Assembly: GCA_016794345.1 (NCBI GenBank)
Contig: JAEUKE010000226.1
Location: forward strand, 50,186 to 114,185
Source: Myxococcales bacterium
Lineage (GTDB): Bacteria; Myxococcota_A; Polyangia; Polyangiales; Polyangiaceae
Direction: 5' to 3'
Length of the DNA stretch: 64,000 nt
Positions 7,412-16,146 of this stretch are shown in pieces (position 1 is the first letter of the stretch; each line of letters opens with the position of its first letter). The notes beneath the pieces are model-generated. The model was not told the origin of the DNA, ran no database searches, and worked only from the letters and a program-made list of their open reading frames with translations. A program made the translations under genes and the position numbers.

Positions 7412-8433
7412 AACGAGGCCCTCTCGAAGGCGCGATCGAAGGAGCCCCCTTCGGCGAAATGCGCCGCGTGCAGACCGCGCCAGTCCGCGCCGAGGTCGCT
7501 CGCGTCGAAGAGATCGACCTCCGGGAACGCCGCGGCGCGGAAGGCCTGCTCCGAGCGCGGACGGAGGTGATGGTCCGCGGCCAGGGACTGCGCGAAATCG
7601 TCGAACAGGCCCTCGACGTAGGCCGCCGCGGGCGCGCGGGAGCCTCGCCGGTCCGCGACCCGGTCCACCACCGTGACCGGGATGACCGCGCGGATGCTCC
7701 GCTTCGGCGTGACGACGGTCAGGCGGTCGCCCCACTTCTTCTTGGCGAGCAGGGCCTCGCTCTCCCACGCGAGCAATACGTCTCCGATCCCCCGGTCGAC
7801 GAAGGCCGTGAGCGCGAGCCGGGCGCCGCTCGGCAGGGCCGGCACCTTCGCGTAGAAGTCGCCGAGGAGATCGAGCGCGCGGCTCTCTCCGTGCAGATCT
7901 CGCAAGCACCCGTAGAGGGCCAGGTGGTTCCAGCGGGCGCCGCCCGACGTCTTGGGGTTGGGGGTGAGGGGGACCACGTCGGGCCGGAGGAGGTCCTCGA
8001 GGCCGGCGATCGACTTGGGGTTTCCGGCCCGCGTGAGCAGGACGATCGTCGAGGTGAAGGGGGACGCGCCGAAGGGGAGGCGGTCGGTCCAGTCCGCGGC
8101 CACGTGGCCGGACTGGACGAGCGTCTCCACGTCGAAGGGGATGGCCAGCGAGACGACGTCGGCCGACAGCCCTTCGACCACGCTGCGCGTCTGCTTGGCG
8201 GAGCCGCCGTGTGAGGCGCGGACACGCAGCGCCGGCCCGAACGTGGCGCCGCGTGTCTCGAGGAAGTGAGCCGAGTACGCGGCGACGATCTCCCGCGTGG
8301 CGTCGAACGAGACATGCAAGAGCTCGTCTTTGTCGCGTCGGCTGCAGGCGCCGAGCAACACCCCTCCCGAACCGGCGAGGAAGGAGCGGCGAGGGAGCGG
8401 GGCCGACAAGATAGCGGACACGATGCTATACAT
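7408..8433 (-). CDS. sbp: Sulfate-binding lipoprotein of the ABC transporter
   Basis: 341 residues from ATG 8433. The N-terminus has PRRSFLAG and then VLLGAC, so it looks like a Tat-type twin-arginine signal ending in a lipobox with Cys near residue 30. The mature protein is a Sbp/CysP-type binding protein; the segment PNPKTSGGARWNHLALYG is the family hallmark of the anion site. It captures sulfate or thiosulfate in the periplasm for CysTWA. It is the first gene of the operon. An in-frame GTG 12 bases further on is an alternative start and would keep the full signal. Confidence 0.92.
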   Translation of the reverse strand: MYSIVSAILSAPLPRRSFLAGSGGVLLGACSRRDKDELLHVSFDATREIVAAYSAHFLETRGATFGPALRVRASHGGSAKQTRSVVEGLSADVVSLAIPFDVETLVQSGHVAADWTDRLPFGASPFTSTIVLLTRAGNPKSIAGLEDLLRPDVVPLTPNPKTSGGARWNHLALYGCLRDLHGESRALDLLGDFYAKVPALPSGARLALTAFVDRGIGDVLLAWESEALLAKKKWGDRLTVVTPKRSIRAVIPVTVVDRVADRRGSRAPAAAYVEGLFDDFAQSLAADHHLRPRSEQAFRAAAFPEVDLFDASDLGADWRGLHAAHFAEGGSFDRAFERASL

Positions 8434-8494
8434 GGCGGATTGGTGCAAGCGCATCGGTGCGCCTGTACCGGTCCGACAGCTGGGCGCGCGTCCG

Positions 8495-11395
8495 TTAAAG
8501 CGGCCGCCGCCGGCGGGCGACGAGCGCGGCCAGCCCGAGGAGGCCGGCGAGCCAGCGCCCGTCGGGTGGGGCGCCGACCGTGCGGCAGCCGCAGCCGCCG
8601 GCGGCCTCGAGATCGCCGTCGGCGGGGTCCGCGCCGTCCTCGGGGGCGCCGCCGGCGCCCGCACCACCCGCGTCGGAGCAGCCGCCGTCGGCGCACGGAT
8701 CGGTCGGCGCGCTGGTCTGGAGGGCGACGATGCAGACGTCGTCCAGGGTCCAGCCGCCCATCTCGAGGCCCTGGTCGGTGTCGAGCCAGAAGCCGACCTG
8801 AACCGTGCCTTCAGGCGAGATCGTCTTCGACAGATCGACGTCGGAGAAACGCCACTCCTTGTCCTTGTGGTGGATGTTGCTCGCGTCGCCCTGCTCGGAG
8901 TCGAGGTTCGTCCACACCACCGTCTCGTTGGACTTGATGGAGGCCTTGTCGAAGTGCGCATCCTCCACGTTCAGCCAGCGGCGGTACTGCAGGCGGACGT
9001 TTTCGTAGCCCTGCGTGCTCACGACGGGCGTCTTCGCCCAGTTCTCGATGTTCGACTGGTAGTTGCCGTTGTAGTTCGGCTCGGGGACGAGGTCGTTGCC
9101 GAACACGTTCTCGCCGCTGTACGCGGCGGTGGGGTCGCCGTTCGTCGCGTTGCCCCGCGGCGGCCCCCAGCCCCAGTCGTCCGCGCCTTCGTTCGGCTCG
9201 CCGGCCGCCAGGCCGTGTGTCCAGCCTTCGGCTTCGGGGTCGGACTCGAACGTCGTGCAGTAGAGCGGGATGACGTCTCCGACGAAGAACTCGTACCAGG
9301 GGTCGGCCTCGTTGTCGGGCAGGTTGAGGGCGTTGCCCTCGGTGAAGGCGACGTTGACGCCGTATTCGACGACCGAGCCGGCCTCCTGCGTCGGGATGAC
9401 GGCGGAGAGCAGGTTGCCGGACGCGTCCATCACGATCGAGCCTTGTTCGCTCGGCTCGTCTCGGTTTCGCCACGTGAGGACGGCTTGGCCGAGCTGGTCC
9501 GAGTCACACTGCGCGAAGAGCCCGGTCAGCTCGACGGAGATGGCGAAGCCCTCCTGCTTCGGCGACATGACGCCGAGGCTCGTGCTCGCGGCGTTGACGG
9601 GCACGAGGCCGTGTCTCCGGAAGGCGCGGTTGATCTCGCAGACGTTGGGCGTCCCGTTCGTGACGTCACCGTCATCATCGTCGGCGGCGAGCACCTCGGT
9701 GTGCATGCTGGGGATGTCCACCGCGCGGCGCAGCGCCTGGTAATAGAGGTGGTTCGCGCGGGCGACGCCCTCGGTCTCGCCGAGCTTGGCGACGAGCTCC
9801 TTGCGCATGTCCCACAGCGCCTGGCCGATGATGAGCCCGTCCTCGTGGACCTCGCCCACGAGGTCGTTGGGCCACGTGTTCTCGTAATTCGGCGGGTCGA
9901 GATCGCGCAGCGGGTCGTCCGTCATGAAGAAGCCGCGGCTCATGCCCGGATCGCCTGTCATGGTGGCGGCGAGGTAGTCGCTGGTTCCCTCGCTGAGCGC
10001 GCCTTCGAAGGCGCCGACGCCCTCGATGACGGCGTGGGCGTGAAGCGAGTGGCCGTACTCGTGGTAGATGACGTCCGCGATGCGGCCGGTGTTCTCGCAC
10101 CCGCTGCCGGCCTGGTAGAAATTGATCGTCGTCCCGTCCGAGTAGGCGTTGCAGACGTCCGCGATGTTCACCGTGGCCCGCACCTGCGAGGTCAAGAAGC
10201 CGAGGGAGGGCGCGAAGGTCTTCGCGTACTCGCGCACGAGCCCGGCGTGGACGAAGGCGACGATCTGCGCGTCGAGCGCCGGGTCGGCCGAGCCGTCCCA
10301 GACGTAGCTCTGGGTGTCGGCGACGTCGATCGTGAAGCTCGCCTCGGGGCCCGCGTCGTTGAGGGCCCGGGCGCGGTCGCCTTCGAGGAAGAGCTCGAGC
10401 GGCGTCGGGCTCGCGCCGGCCCAGGTCACGAGGCCGACGTCGGTCGTCTTGGCAGCAGCGCCCTCGACGTTGATCTTGGTGAGGGGCAAGGGAGCGTCGT
10501 AGCGGGGACCAAACGAAGGGCTCCGGACGGGGACGTGGCCGCTCACGGTCGCGTTGGCGAAGCGCAGCGTCTGCTCGCGGGCGATGGGCCTTCCGCTCCG
10601 CGCGTCGACGTAGACGGTGAAGCGGAGGGCGGGGGCGCCGACGGTGACGGGGAGCACGACGTACGTCTCGACCCGACCGCGGCCGCCGGCGACCGGGAGC
10701 ACCACGAGGTCGCCGACGTTCGTCACGGCGGGGGCGCCGAGCGACGGGACCGCGGCGCCGGAGAAGAAGTCCCGGTCGACCCACTCGAGCGCGCGCGCCT
10801 CGGCGACCGCGCGGTCGACGATCGCGCCGGGGGCCTTCGTCGCGACGTTCGGGATGGCCTCGGAGCCGATGACGAAGAGCTTGTCGTTCTTGAAGCGGAA
10901 GCTGATCTGGCCGCCGACCACGCGCAGCCCGCCGCTCCGCTGGACGAAGCCGACCGTGCGCATGCCGGCGTCGAGATCGTTCGAGGTGAGCTCGAAGTCC
11001 GAGGGTCTGGCGCCCGGCGCGAGGAGCGCGACGTGCCGCTCGAGGATCGTGCGCGCGAACGCCTCCGCCGCGGCGGGCGAGGAGACCGCGCCGGGCGCCG
11101 CGAGGCCGGGCCCGTAGAGCCGCTGCGGGACGCCCGTCTGCGCGTCGAACGAGGCGCGCCACCCCGGTCCGACGTCGCTGACGAAGCTGTCATACGCAGC
11201 GCGGGCTCGGCGCGGGACCTGATCCCAGACGATCGCGCCGCGTGGGCTCGCGTCGGCCGGGGCGCCGCCCGAGGTGTCGAGGTTCCGCTCGAGCTGCGGC
11301 CGCCCCTCGAGGGCCACCGGGGTGCGGAGCGCGAAGGCGGGCGACGTGAGCGTGGCGAGGACCAGCGCCAGACCAGAAGCGGAGAGGGCTCGCAT
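8495..11395 (-). CDS. Secreted M36 (fungalysin)-type metallopeptidase with MYXO-CTERM tail
   Basis: 966 residues from ATG 11395, which places a clean signal peptide (MRALSASGLALVLATLTSPAFA) at the N-terminus; ATG 11434 is less likely. A propeptide region (WRASFDAQTGVPQRLYG) precedes a zinc-peptidase domain with HEYGH near residue 444 and the third ligand Glu in EGTSDY about 26 residues on, as in gluzincins. Acidic beta-rich domains follow. The end is a MYXO-CTERM signal: GCGCR, a hydrophobic stretch GLLGLAALVA and RRRR. The protein should be exported and sorted to the cell surface or outside. Substrate unknown; nutrition or predation is plausible. Confidence 0.92.
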   Translation of the reverse strand: MRALSASGLALVLATLTSPAFALRTPVALEGRPQLERNLDTSGGAPADASPRGAIVWDQVPRRARAAYDSFVSDVGPGWRASFDAQTGVPQRLYGPGLAAPGAVSSPAAAEAFARTILERHVALLAPGARPSDFELTSNDLDAGMRTVGFVQRSGGLRVVGGQISFRFKNDKLFVIGSEAIPNVATKAPGAIVDRAVAEARALEWVDRDFFSGAAVPSLGAPAVTNVGDLVVLPVAGGRGRVETYVVLPVTVGAPALRFTVYVDARSGRPIAREQTLRFANATVSGHVPVRSPSFGPRYDAPLPLTKINVEGAAAKTTDVGLVTWAGASPTPLELFLEGDRARALNDAGPEASFTIDVADTQSYVWDGSADPALDAQIVAFVHAGLVREYAKTFAPSLGFLTSQVRATVNIADVCNAYSDGTTINFYQAGSGCENTGRIADVIYHEYGHSLHAHAVIEGVGAFEGALSEGTSDYLAATMTGDPGMSRGFFMTDDPLRDLDPPNYENTWPNDLVGEVHEDGLIIGQALWDMRKELVAKLGETEGVARANHLYYQALRRAVDIPSMHTEVLAADDDDGDVTNGTPNVCEINRAFRRHGLVPVNAASTSLGVMSPKQEGFAISVELTGLFAQCDSDQLGQAVLTWRNRDEPSEQGSIVMDASGNLLSAVIPTQEAGSVVEYGVNVAFTEGNALNLPDNEADPWYEFFVGDVIPLYCTTFESDPEAEGWTHGLAAGEPNEGADDWGWGPPRGNATNGDPTAAYSGENVFGNDLVPEPNYNGNYQSNIENWAKTPVVSTQGYENVRLQYRRWLNVEDAHFDKASIKSNETVVWTNLDSEQGDASNIHHKDKEWRFSDVDLSKTISPEGTVQVGFWLDTDQGLEMGGWTLDDVCIVALQTSAPTDPCADGGCSDAGGAGAGGAPEDGADPADGDLEAAGGCGCRTVGAPPDGRWLAGLLGLAALVARRRRPL

Positions 11396-11461
11396 GGGCG
11401 GCGACAATCTGGCTCGAATGAGGATCGGGTTCAAGCGATGAAGGGACGCCGGCCTGCCGGA

Positions 11462-12322
11462 TCAGGGAACGCCGACGTTGTGTGATTCGCCCTCCGGTCG
11501 CCACCGCGTCGGGGTCTCGACCAGCCACCCGAGCCCCTCGGAGAACACACGGGCCGCCTCGGTCCCGTACTCGCCGTGCCGCGCCCCCGGCAGCTCGAGG
11601 TAGCGGACCGCGCGGCCACGGCTCTTGAGCTTCGTCGCCGCCTCCGACAGGTGCTGCCGCGCGTCATGATCGCCCACCAGGAGGAGGACGGCCTCGCTCT
11701 TCGTGAGGCTCGTCGGCTTGGGCGCGCGCGGTCCGGCCACCAGCACGGCGCGCGGATAGCGCTCGGGGAACCTCGTGCCGAGCGACTCCGCGCGAAGCGC
11801 CCCCTGCGAGTAGCCGACGACGAGCCGCCGGTCGAGATCGAGCGGTAGGCCCAGCTGGTCGCGGATCGCCTCGAGCGCGTTCGTGATGCGGCGATCGAGC
11901 CGAGCGGGGTCCTCGGTCCATTTGGTGCGACCGCCGGCTTTGCATTTTTGATCACCTTTGAGCGACACGATCGTCCCGAAGCGCGAGCCGGTCTCGGCCC
12001 AGGCGGTGAACGCGGTCGGATCGCCGCAGCGACCGTGCAGGTAGACGATCGGGGTGCTCGTTCGACCGGGCACGACGAGGACGGCCGAGTCGCGAGGCAC
12101 CTTCACCTCGCGAACGACGATCGGCTCGGGCGACGAAGAGGGCTCGGTCCGCTCCGCGGGCGGATCCTCCGGCGGAGCGGGGGCGGCGGCGCGGGCCGCC
12201 GTGGGGGCTTCGGGCTGCGCCGCCACGCTCGGCGCTGGGGGCGCGCTCGGTGAAGCGGCCTCGGGCGGGGCCGAGCAAGCGAGCGGCCAGAGCATGATTC
12301 CGAGGGCCCACCACCGTCGCAT
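11462..12322 (-). CDS. Alpha/beta-hydrolase lipoprotein
   Basis: 286 residues. The signal MRRWWALGIMLWPLAC ends in a lipobox. A Pro/Ala/Glu-rich linker of about 60 residues leads to an alpha/beta-hydrolase fold: VYLHGRCGDP (oxyanion region), nucleophile elbow GYSQGA, a GDHD acid segment and the His in ARHGEYG. The catalytic triad is therefore complete. It resembles small esterase/phospholipase-like hydrolases; the substrate cannot be told. Probably an outer-membrane lipoprotein facing the periplasm. Same strand as the peptidase downstream, 66 bases away. Confidence 0.85.
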   Translation of the reverse strand: MRRWWALGIMLWPLACSAPPEAASPSAPPAPSVAAQPEAPTAARAAAPAPPEDPPAERTEPSSSPEPIVVREVKVPRDSAVLVVPGRTSTPIVYLHGRCGDPTAFTAWAETGSRFGTIVSLKGDQKCKAGGRTKWTEDPARLDRRITNALEAIRDQLGLPLDLDRRLVVGYSQGALRAESLGTRFPERYPRAVLVAGPRAPKPTSLTKSEAVLLLVGDHDARQHLSEAATKLKSRGRAVRYLELPGARHGEYGTEAARVFSEGLGWLVETPTRWRPEGESHNVGVP

Positions 12323-12381
12323 GCCACTCGATCGTAATCCGATCCGATGCGCCAGGCCAAAGCCGTGGTACGCCCTCCGTC

Positions 12382-12597
12382 ATGGCAGAGCGAGACGACC
12401 TCTTCCGCGTCGAGGCCGAGGCCGAGGCGGCGGCGCGCCAGCTGGCGGCCGAAGGCGAGCGCGGACTGACGAACCGGTGCCCCGAATGTGCCGCCCTTGG
12501 GAGCCTGGAGGAGCAAGAGGACGGCGCGATGCGCTGCGTCGACTGCGATGTCGTCCTCGGCGCGACGCAGCGCCTCGGCGGGCTGGGGCGGAAGTAA
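12382..12597 (+). CDS. Small zinc-ribbon protein
   Basis: 71 residues. A charged N-terminal helix is followed by CPEC at about residue 34 and CVDC at about 53, a plausible four-Cys zinc ribbon. It ends in a Gly/Lys tail. It is divergent from the hydrolase gene with a 59-base gap that must hold both promoters. No function can be assigned. The regular Cys spacing and start support a real gene. Confidence 0.65.
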   Translation: MAERDDLFRVEAEAEAAARQLAAEGERGLTNRCPECAALGSLEEQEDGAMRCVDCDVVLGATQRLGGLGRK

Positions 12598-12633
12598 CGC
12601 ACCCGCCGAGGACCGCGAGGTGGCTCGGCGAGG

Positions 12634-13725
12634 TCAGCCCGCGTACAACGCGAGGTAGTCGTCGGTCATGCGGTCCGCGCTGTATTTCGCGAGCGCGACC
12701 TCGCGACCTCGCCGGCCGAAGCGCGCGCAGAGCTCGGGGCTCTCCAGCAGGCGCCGCAGCGAGGCCGAAAACGTGGCGTCGTCTCCGGCGGGGCTGAGGA
12801 GCCCGGTCTCGCCCTCGTCGACGAGCGCGGGGACACCTCCGACCGCGGTGCAGACCAGGGGCAACGCGGCGCTCATCGCCTCCGTCAGGCAGAGCGGCAG
12901 GCCCTCCGAGTCGCTCGAGAGCGCGAAGACGTCGAAGGCGGCGAGGTAACGAGGGACGTCGCTCGTCTCGCCGGGGAAATGAGCGAACGGCGCCACGCCG
13001 AGCTCGGTCGCCAGCGCTCGGGTCCGCTCGGCCTCGGCTCCGCCGCCGACGACGACGAGCCGCGCCTTCGGGCCGAGCAGCGGCGCCGCGGCCCTCACGA
13101 GCAGCGGGTGATTTTTCACCGGCGCCATGCGACCGACCGTCCCGATGACGAAGGCGTCGGCGGGGATGCCGAGCTCGTCGCGGACGGCCGCGCGGAGCGC
13201 CGGGTCCTTCTGGAACCGGCTCGTGTCGGTGCCGTTCGTGATGACGTGCACCTTCTTGCGCGCGACCTCGCGGATGGAGAGCGCGTAGTCCGCCACCGAC
13301 TGGCTCACGGCGACGAACGCGTTTGTCGCGGCGGCCCCTGCGCGCCGGAGCATCAGGCGCTGCCAGGCGTCGGGGTGCGGGCCGTGTTTGGAGTGCACCG
13401 CGCGCGCGCCGGAGAGCCGCCCCGGGATGGCCGCGTAGATGAGCGGGATGGGATTGTGCGTGTGGACCACGTCGAAACGCGAGCGCAAGAGGAGCGCGAA
13501 GAGGCGCGCCGAGAGCGTGCGATCGAAGCCGCCCGGGCGCTTGGCCACGCGCTCGACCCGGACACCGGCCGCGACGAACTCGCGCGCCAGAGGTCCGTCT
13601 TTCGGCTCCTCGAGGGACAGGAGCGTGACGTCGTGGCCCTTCGCGACGAGGCGCTCGCAGATCAGGAGGGCCACGCGCTCGGCGCCGCCCGTGTGGGTGC
13701 TCGAGAGGACGTGGGCGATCTTCAT
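12634..13725 (-). CDS. Glycosyltransferase family 4 (GT-B fold)
   Basis: 363 residues from ATG 13725. The N-terminus MKIAHVLSSTHTGGAERVAL and DVVHTHNPIPLIYAA are typical of GT4. The donor-site motif SDSEGLPLCLTEAMSAALP carries the family Glu residues (E-x7-E), and NGTDTSRF and GTVGRMAPVKNH are also conserved. It should transfer a sugar from a nucleotide donor to a polysaccharide or lipid acceptor at the inner face of the membrane; the exact sugar is unknown. It lies 26 bases downstream of cydB and may be read with it. Confidence 0.9.
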   Translation of the reverse strand: MKIAHVLSSTHTGGAERVALLICERLVAKGHDVTLLSLEEPKDGPLAREFVAAGVRVERVAKRPGGFDRTLSARLFALLLRSRFDVVHTHNPIPLIYAAIPGRLSGARAVHSKHGPHPDAWQRLMLRRAGAAATNAFVAVSQSVADYALSIREVARKKVHVITNGTDTSRFQKDPALRAAVRDELGIPADAFVIGTVGRMAPVKNHPLLVRAAAPLLGPKARLVVVGGGAEAERTRALATELGVAPFAHFPGETSDVPRYLAAFDVFALSSDSEGLPLCLTEAMSAALPLVCTAVGGVPALVDEGETGLLSPAGDDATFSASLRRLLESPELCARFGRRGREVALAKYSADRMTDDYLALYAG

Positions 13726-13751
13726 GACAGAGCCGTGTTCATGGGCGTGGA

Positions 13752-14804
13752 TCAGTCGTCGTGTGGCTCGCTCGCGCCGAAGGTGGCGGGCAGGCCTCGG
13801 TAGTTCCGGTAGAAGTAGGTCGCCGCCAGGGCGACACCCGGGATGAACCACCACAGGCCGACGCCCATGGCATAGCGAGACGTGGCGGCGGTGTGAACCG
13901 TGAGCCCCGCACCTCCGCCCGCGGCGGGCAGGAGGGAGGGGTAGAGGCTCGCCGCCGCGCTCGCGAGCATACACGCGAGGAAGGCCGCGGAAGCCAGGAA
14001 CGCGCGCTTCGTGCGCCCGCGCCTCACGAGCACGTTGGCCGCGATCAGGGCTGCACACGCCGCCGCCGGAAAGGCGAGGAGCGCGGGACGCGACGCCATG
14101 GCCTCCATCGCGCGCGGCTGCACCAGGAACGTCGCCGCGGTCGTGGCACCTGCGAGCAGCCCGACCGCGAGCAGGAGGCGCTCGGCGAGCGACTTCGCCC
14201 GCGCTGCCGTCGCGCCCGCGGTGCGGTGCGCGAGCCAGAGCGCGCCGTGCGCGGCGAGGCCCGCCACCGCCGCCGCTCCCACGAGCACGGTGTAGCCGTC
14301 GAGGATGCCGACCTCGGCGCTCGCCGGCGAAAACGTGGTCCACAGCGGCGCGAAGAAACGCCCGGTCTCGTCGAACGAGACGCCGCGCACCACGTTGCCG
14401 AGCGCCACGCCGAGGAAGAGCGCGATGAGCAGGCTCGAGACCGCGAAGACGGCATCCCAGAGCTCGTCCCAGAGCGGCCCACCCACGTGGTGGTGTTTCA
14501 TCTCGATGCCCAGCGCGCGGCCGATGTAGAGCCACAGGAGCAGCTGGACCGGCAGGTAGAAGCCGCCGATCGTCACGGCGTACATCTTGGGGAACGCGAG
14601 CACGAGCGTGCCGCCGGCTGCGAGGAGGCACACCTCGTTGCCGTCCCAGACGGGGCCGATTGTGGCCATCGTGAGCCGGCGCTCCGCCTTCGTCTCGGCG
14701 ACGAAGAGGTGGACGATCCCGACGCCGAGATCGAAGCCGTCGAGGACGACGTACGCGGCGAGCGCGGCGGCCGTGAGCGTGAACCAGACGAGCTCGAGGC
14801 TCAC
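13752..14804 (-). CDS. cydB: Cytochrome bd quinol oxidase subunit II
   Basis: 350 residues from GTG 14804, overlapping the cydA stop as GTGA. The N-terminus SLELVWFTLTAAALAAYVVLDGFDLGVG and the segment GPVWDGNEVCLLAAGGT are hallmarks of CydB. About eight to nine membrane helices are visible. It partners CydA in the terminal oxidase that reduces oxygen to water with electrons from quinol. Confidence 0.95.
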   Translation of the reverse strand: MSLELVWFTLTAAALAAYVVLDGFDLGVGIVHLFVAETKAERRLTMATIGPVWDGNEVCLLAAGGTLVLAFPKMYAVTIGGFYLPVQLLLWLYIGRALGIEMKHHHVGGPLWDELWDAVFAVSSLLIALFLGVALGNVVRGVSFDETGRFFAPLWTTFSPASAEVGILDGYTVLVGAAAVAGLAAHGALWLAHRTAGATAARAKSLAERLLLAVGLLAGATTAATFLVQPRAMEAMASRPALLAFPAAACAALIAANVLVRRGRTKRAFLASAAFLACMLASAAASLYPSLLPAAGGGAGLTVHTAATSRYAMGVGLWWFIPGVALAATYFYRNYRGLPATFGASEPHDD

Positions 14805-16144
14805 GTCGCCTCCGGCTGGTCGGCCTTGTTGGCTCCGAAGCCTCTCGCGACGATGCGCCCGGCGAGCGCGAGGAAGAGCACGGACAGCAAGGCGTAGATG
14901 CCCATGTACCCGAGCAACGTGAAGAGCACGTTGCCGCTCGAGACCTCCTTGGTGAACCCTGCGGCGGTGCGCATGACCCCGTGGATCACCCAGGGCTGGC
15001 GGCCGAGCTCGGCGGTGAGCCAGCCGGCCGTGTTCGCGACGTAGGGCAGGGGCGACGCGAGCAGGAGCGCCCACAAGATCGGTCGGAAGGTGAAGAGCCG
15101 GCGCCGGACGAGCAGCAGCGCCGAAGCTCCCATCAGGGCGATGAACGTGGTCCCGAGCCCCACCATGACGTGGTACGCGTAATAGAGGAGGGGGACGTTG
15201 TCGGGCCACTCCGAGCGGGGGAAGCTCGAGAGCCCTTCGATGCGCGTGTCCCAGCGCTGGTGGGTCATCACCGACAGGAAGCGCGGCACGATGACGGGGT
15301 TGTCGAGCTCGAGCGCGTCCATGTCGGGCTGCCCGATGATCGCGAGGCCGGCGCCGTCTTCGGTGTGGAAATGCCCCTCCATCGCCGCGAACGTGATCGG
15401 TTGATGGGCGTGCACCATCTTGGCCTGCGCGTCGCCGGCCGGGAAGGCGACGAGGACCGTCGCTGCGGCGCCGACAACCACCGAGACGGCGAGGCACCGG
15501 CGCGCGTGCTCGGGGTGGCGGCCGGAGAGGAGGTAAAAGGCAGACACACCGGCCACCACGAACGAGGCGGTGACCACGCTCCCGAGCATGGTGTGGGCGT
15601 ATTGCCAGAACGCCCAGGGGTTCGTGAGGTACGTGGCGAGGCTCGTCAGAATGACGGTACCGTCTTCGTTGACCGCGTGCCCGACCGGGTGCTGCATGAA
15701 GGCGTTCGTCACGATGATGAACCACCCCGAGAGCCATGAGCCGGTGAAGACGGCCAGGGCCGCGCCGAGGTGAGCGCGCGGCGACAACTTCTTTTCCCCG
15801 AAGAGCAGCAGGTAGAGGAACGACGACTCGAGGAAAAACGCGAAGAGGCCTTCCATGGCGAGCGTCTGGCCGATCACGCCGCCCGCGGCCTCCGAGAACC
15901 TCGACCAGCTCGCGCCGAACTGGAACTCCATCGGCAGCCCGGTGACGACGCCCATCGCGAAGTTGAGCCCGAAAACCCGCGACCAGAACCGCGCCGCATC
16001 CGCGTAGAGCGGGTCTTTGCGGCGGATGGCGAGCACCTTGAAGATCACGATGAAGAGGCCGAGGCCCATCGTGAGCTGCGGAAAGAGATAGTGGTACGTG
16101 ATGGTGAAGGCGAAATGCAGCCGGTGCAGGCCGAGGGCGTCCAT
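14801..16144 (-). CDS. cydA: Cytochrome bd quinol oxidase subunit I (short form)
   Basis: 447 residues. It carries the heme-bearing helices (HRLHFAFTITYHYLFPQLTMG), the quinol-oxidation region and the CydA motif ELGRQPWVIHGVMRT. At this length it is clearly shorter than E. coli CydA (522), so the Q-loop is of the short type, as in CioA or Bacillus enzymes. It begins 2 bases after the M16-like gene and overlaps cydB. The oxidase has high oxygen affinity in known cases and is often cyanide- or stress-tolerant. No CydX-like small subunit was recognised nearby. Confidence 0.95.
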   Translation of the reverse strand: MDALGLHRLHFAFTITYHYLFPQLTMGLGLFIVIFKVLAIRRKDPLYADAARFWSRVFGLNFAMGVVTGLPMEFQFGASWSRFSEAAGGVIGQTLAMEGLFAFFLESSFLYLLLFGEKKLSPRAHLGAALAVFTGSWLSGWFIIVTNAFMQHPVGHAVNEDGTVILTSLATYLTNPWAFWQYAHTMLGSVVTASFVVAGVSAFYLLSGRHPEHARRCLAVSVVVGAAATVLVAFPAGDAQAKMVHAHQPITFAAMEGHFHTEDGAGLAIIGQPDMDALELDNPVIVPRFLSVMTHQRWDTRIEGLSSFPRSEWPDNVPLLYYAYHVMVGLGTTFIALMGASALLLVRRRLFTFRPILWALLLASPLPYVANTAGWLTAELGRQPWVIHGVMRTAAGFTKEVSSGNVLFTLLGYMGIYALLSVLFLALAGRIVARGFGANKADQPEAT

Positions 16145-16146
16145 CG

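Noticed and set aside
8297..11485. Very long plus-strand open frame opposite the M36 peptidase gene
   Set aside because: Its protein is a low-complexity Arg/Ala/Val mix without domains. It is the antisense shadow expected where third codon positions are G or C. The minus strand has signal peptide, HEYGH and MYXO-CTERM.
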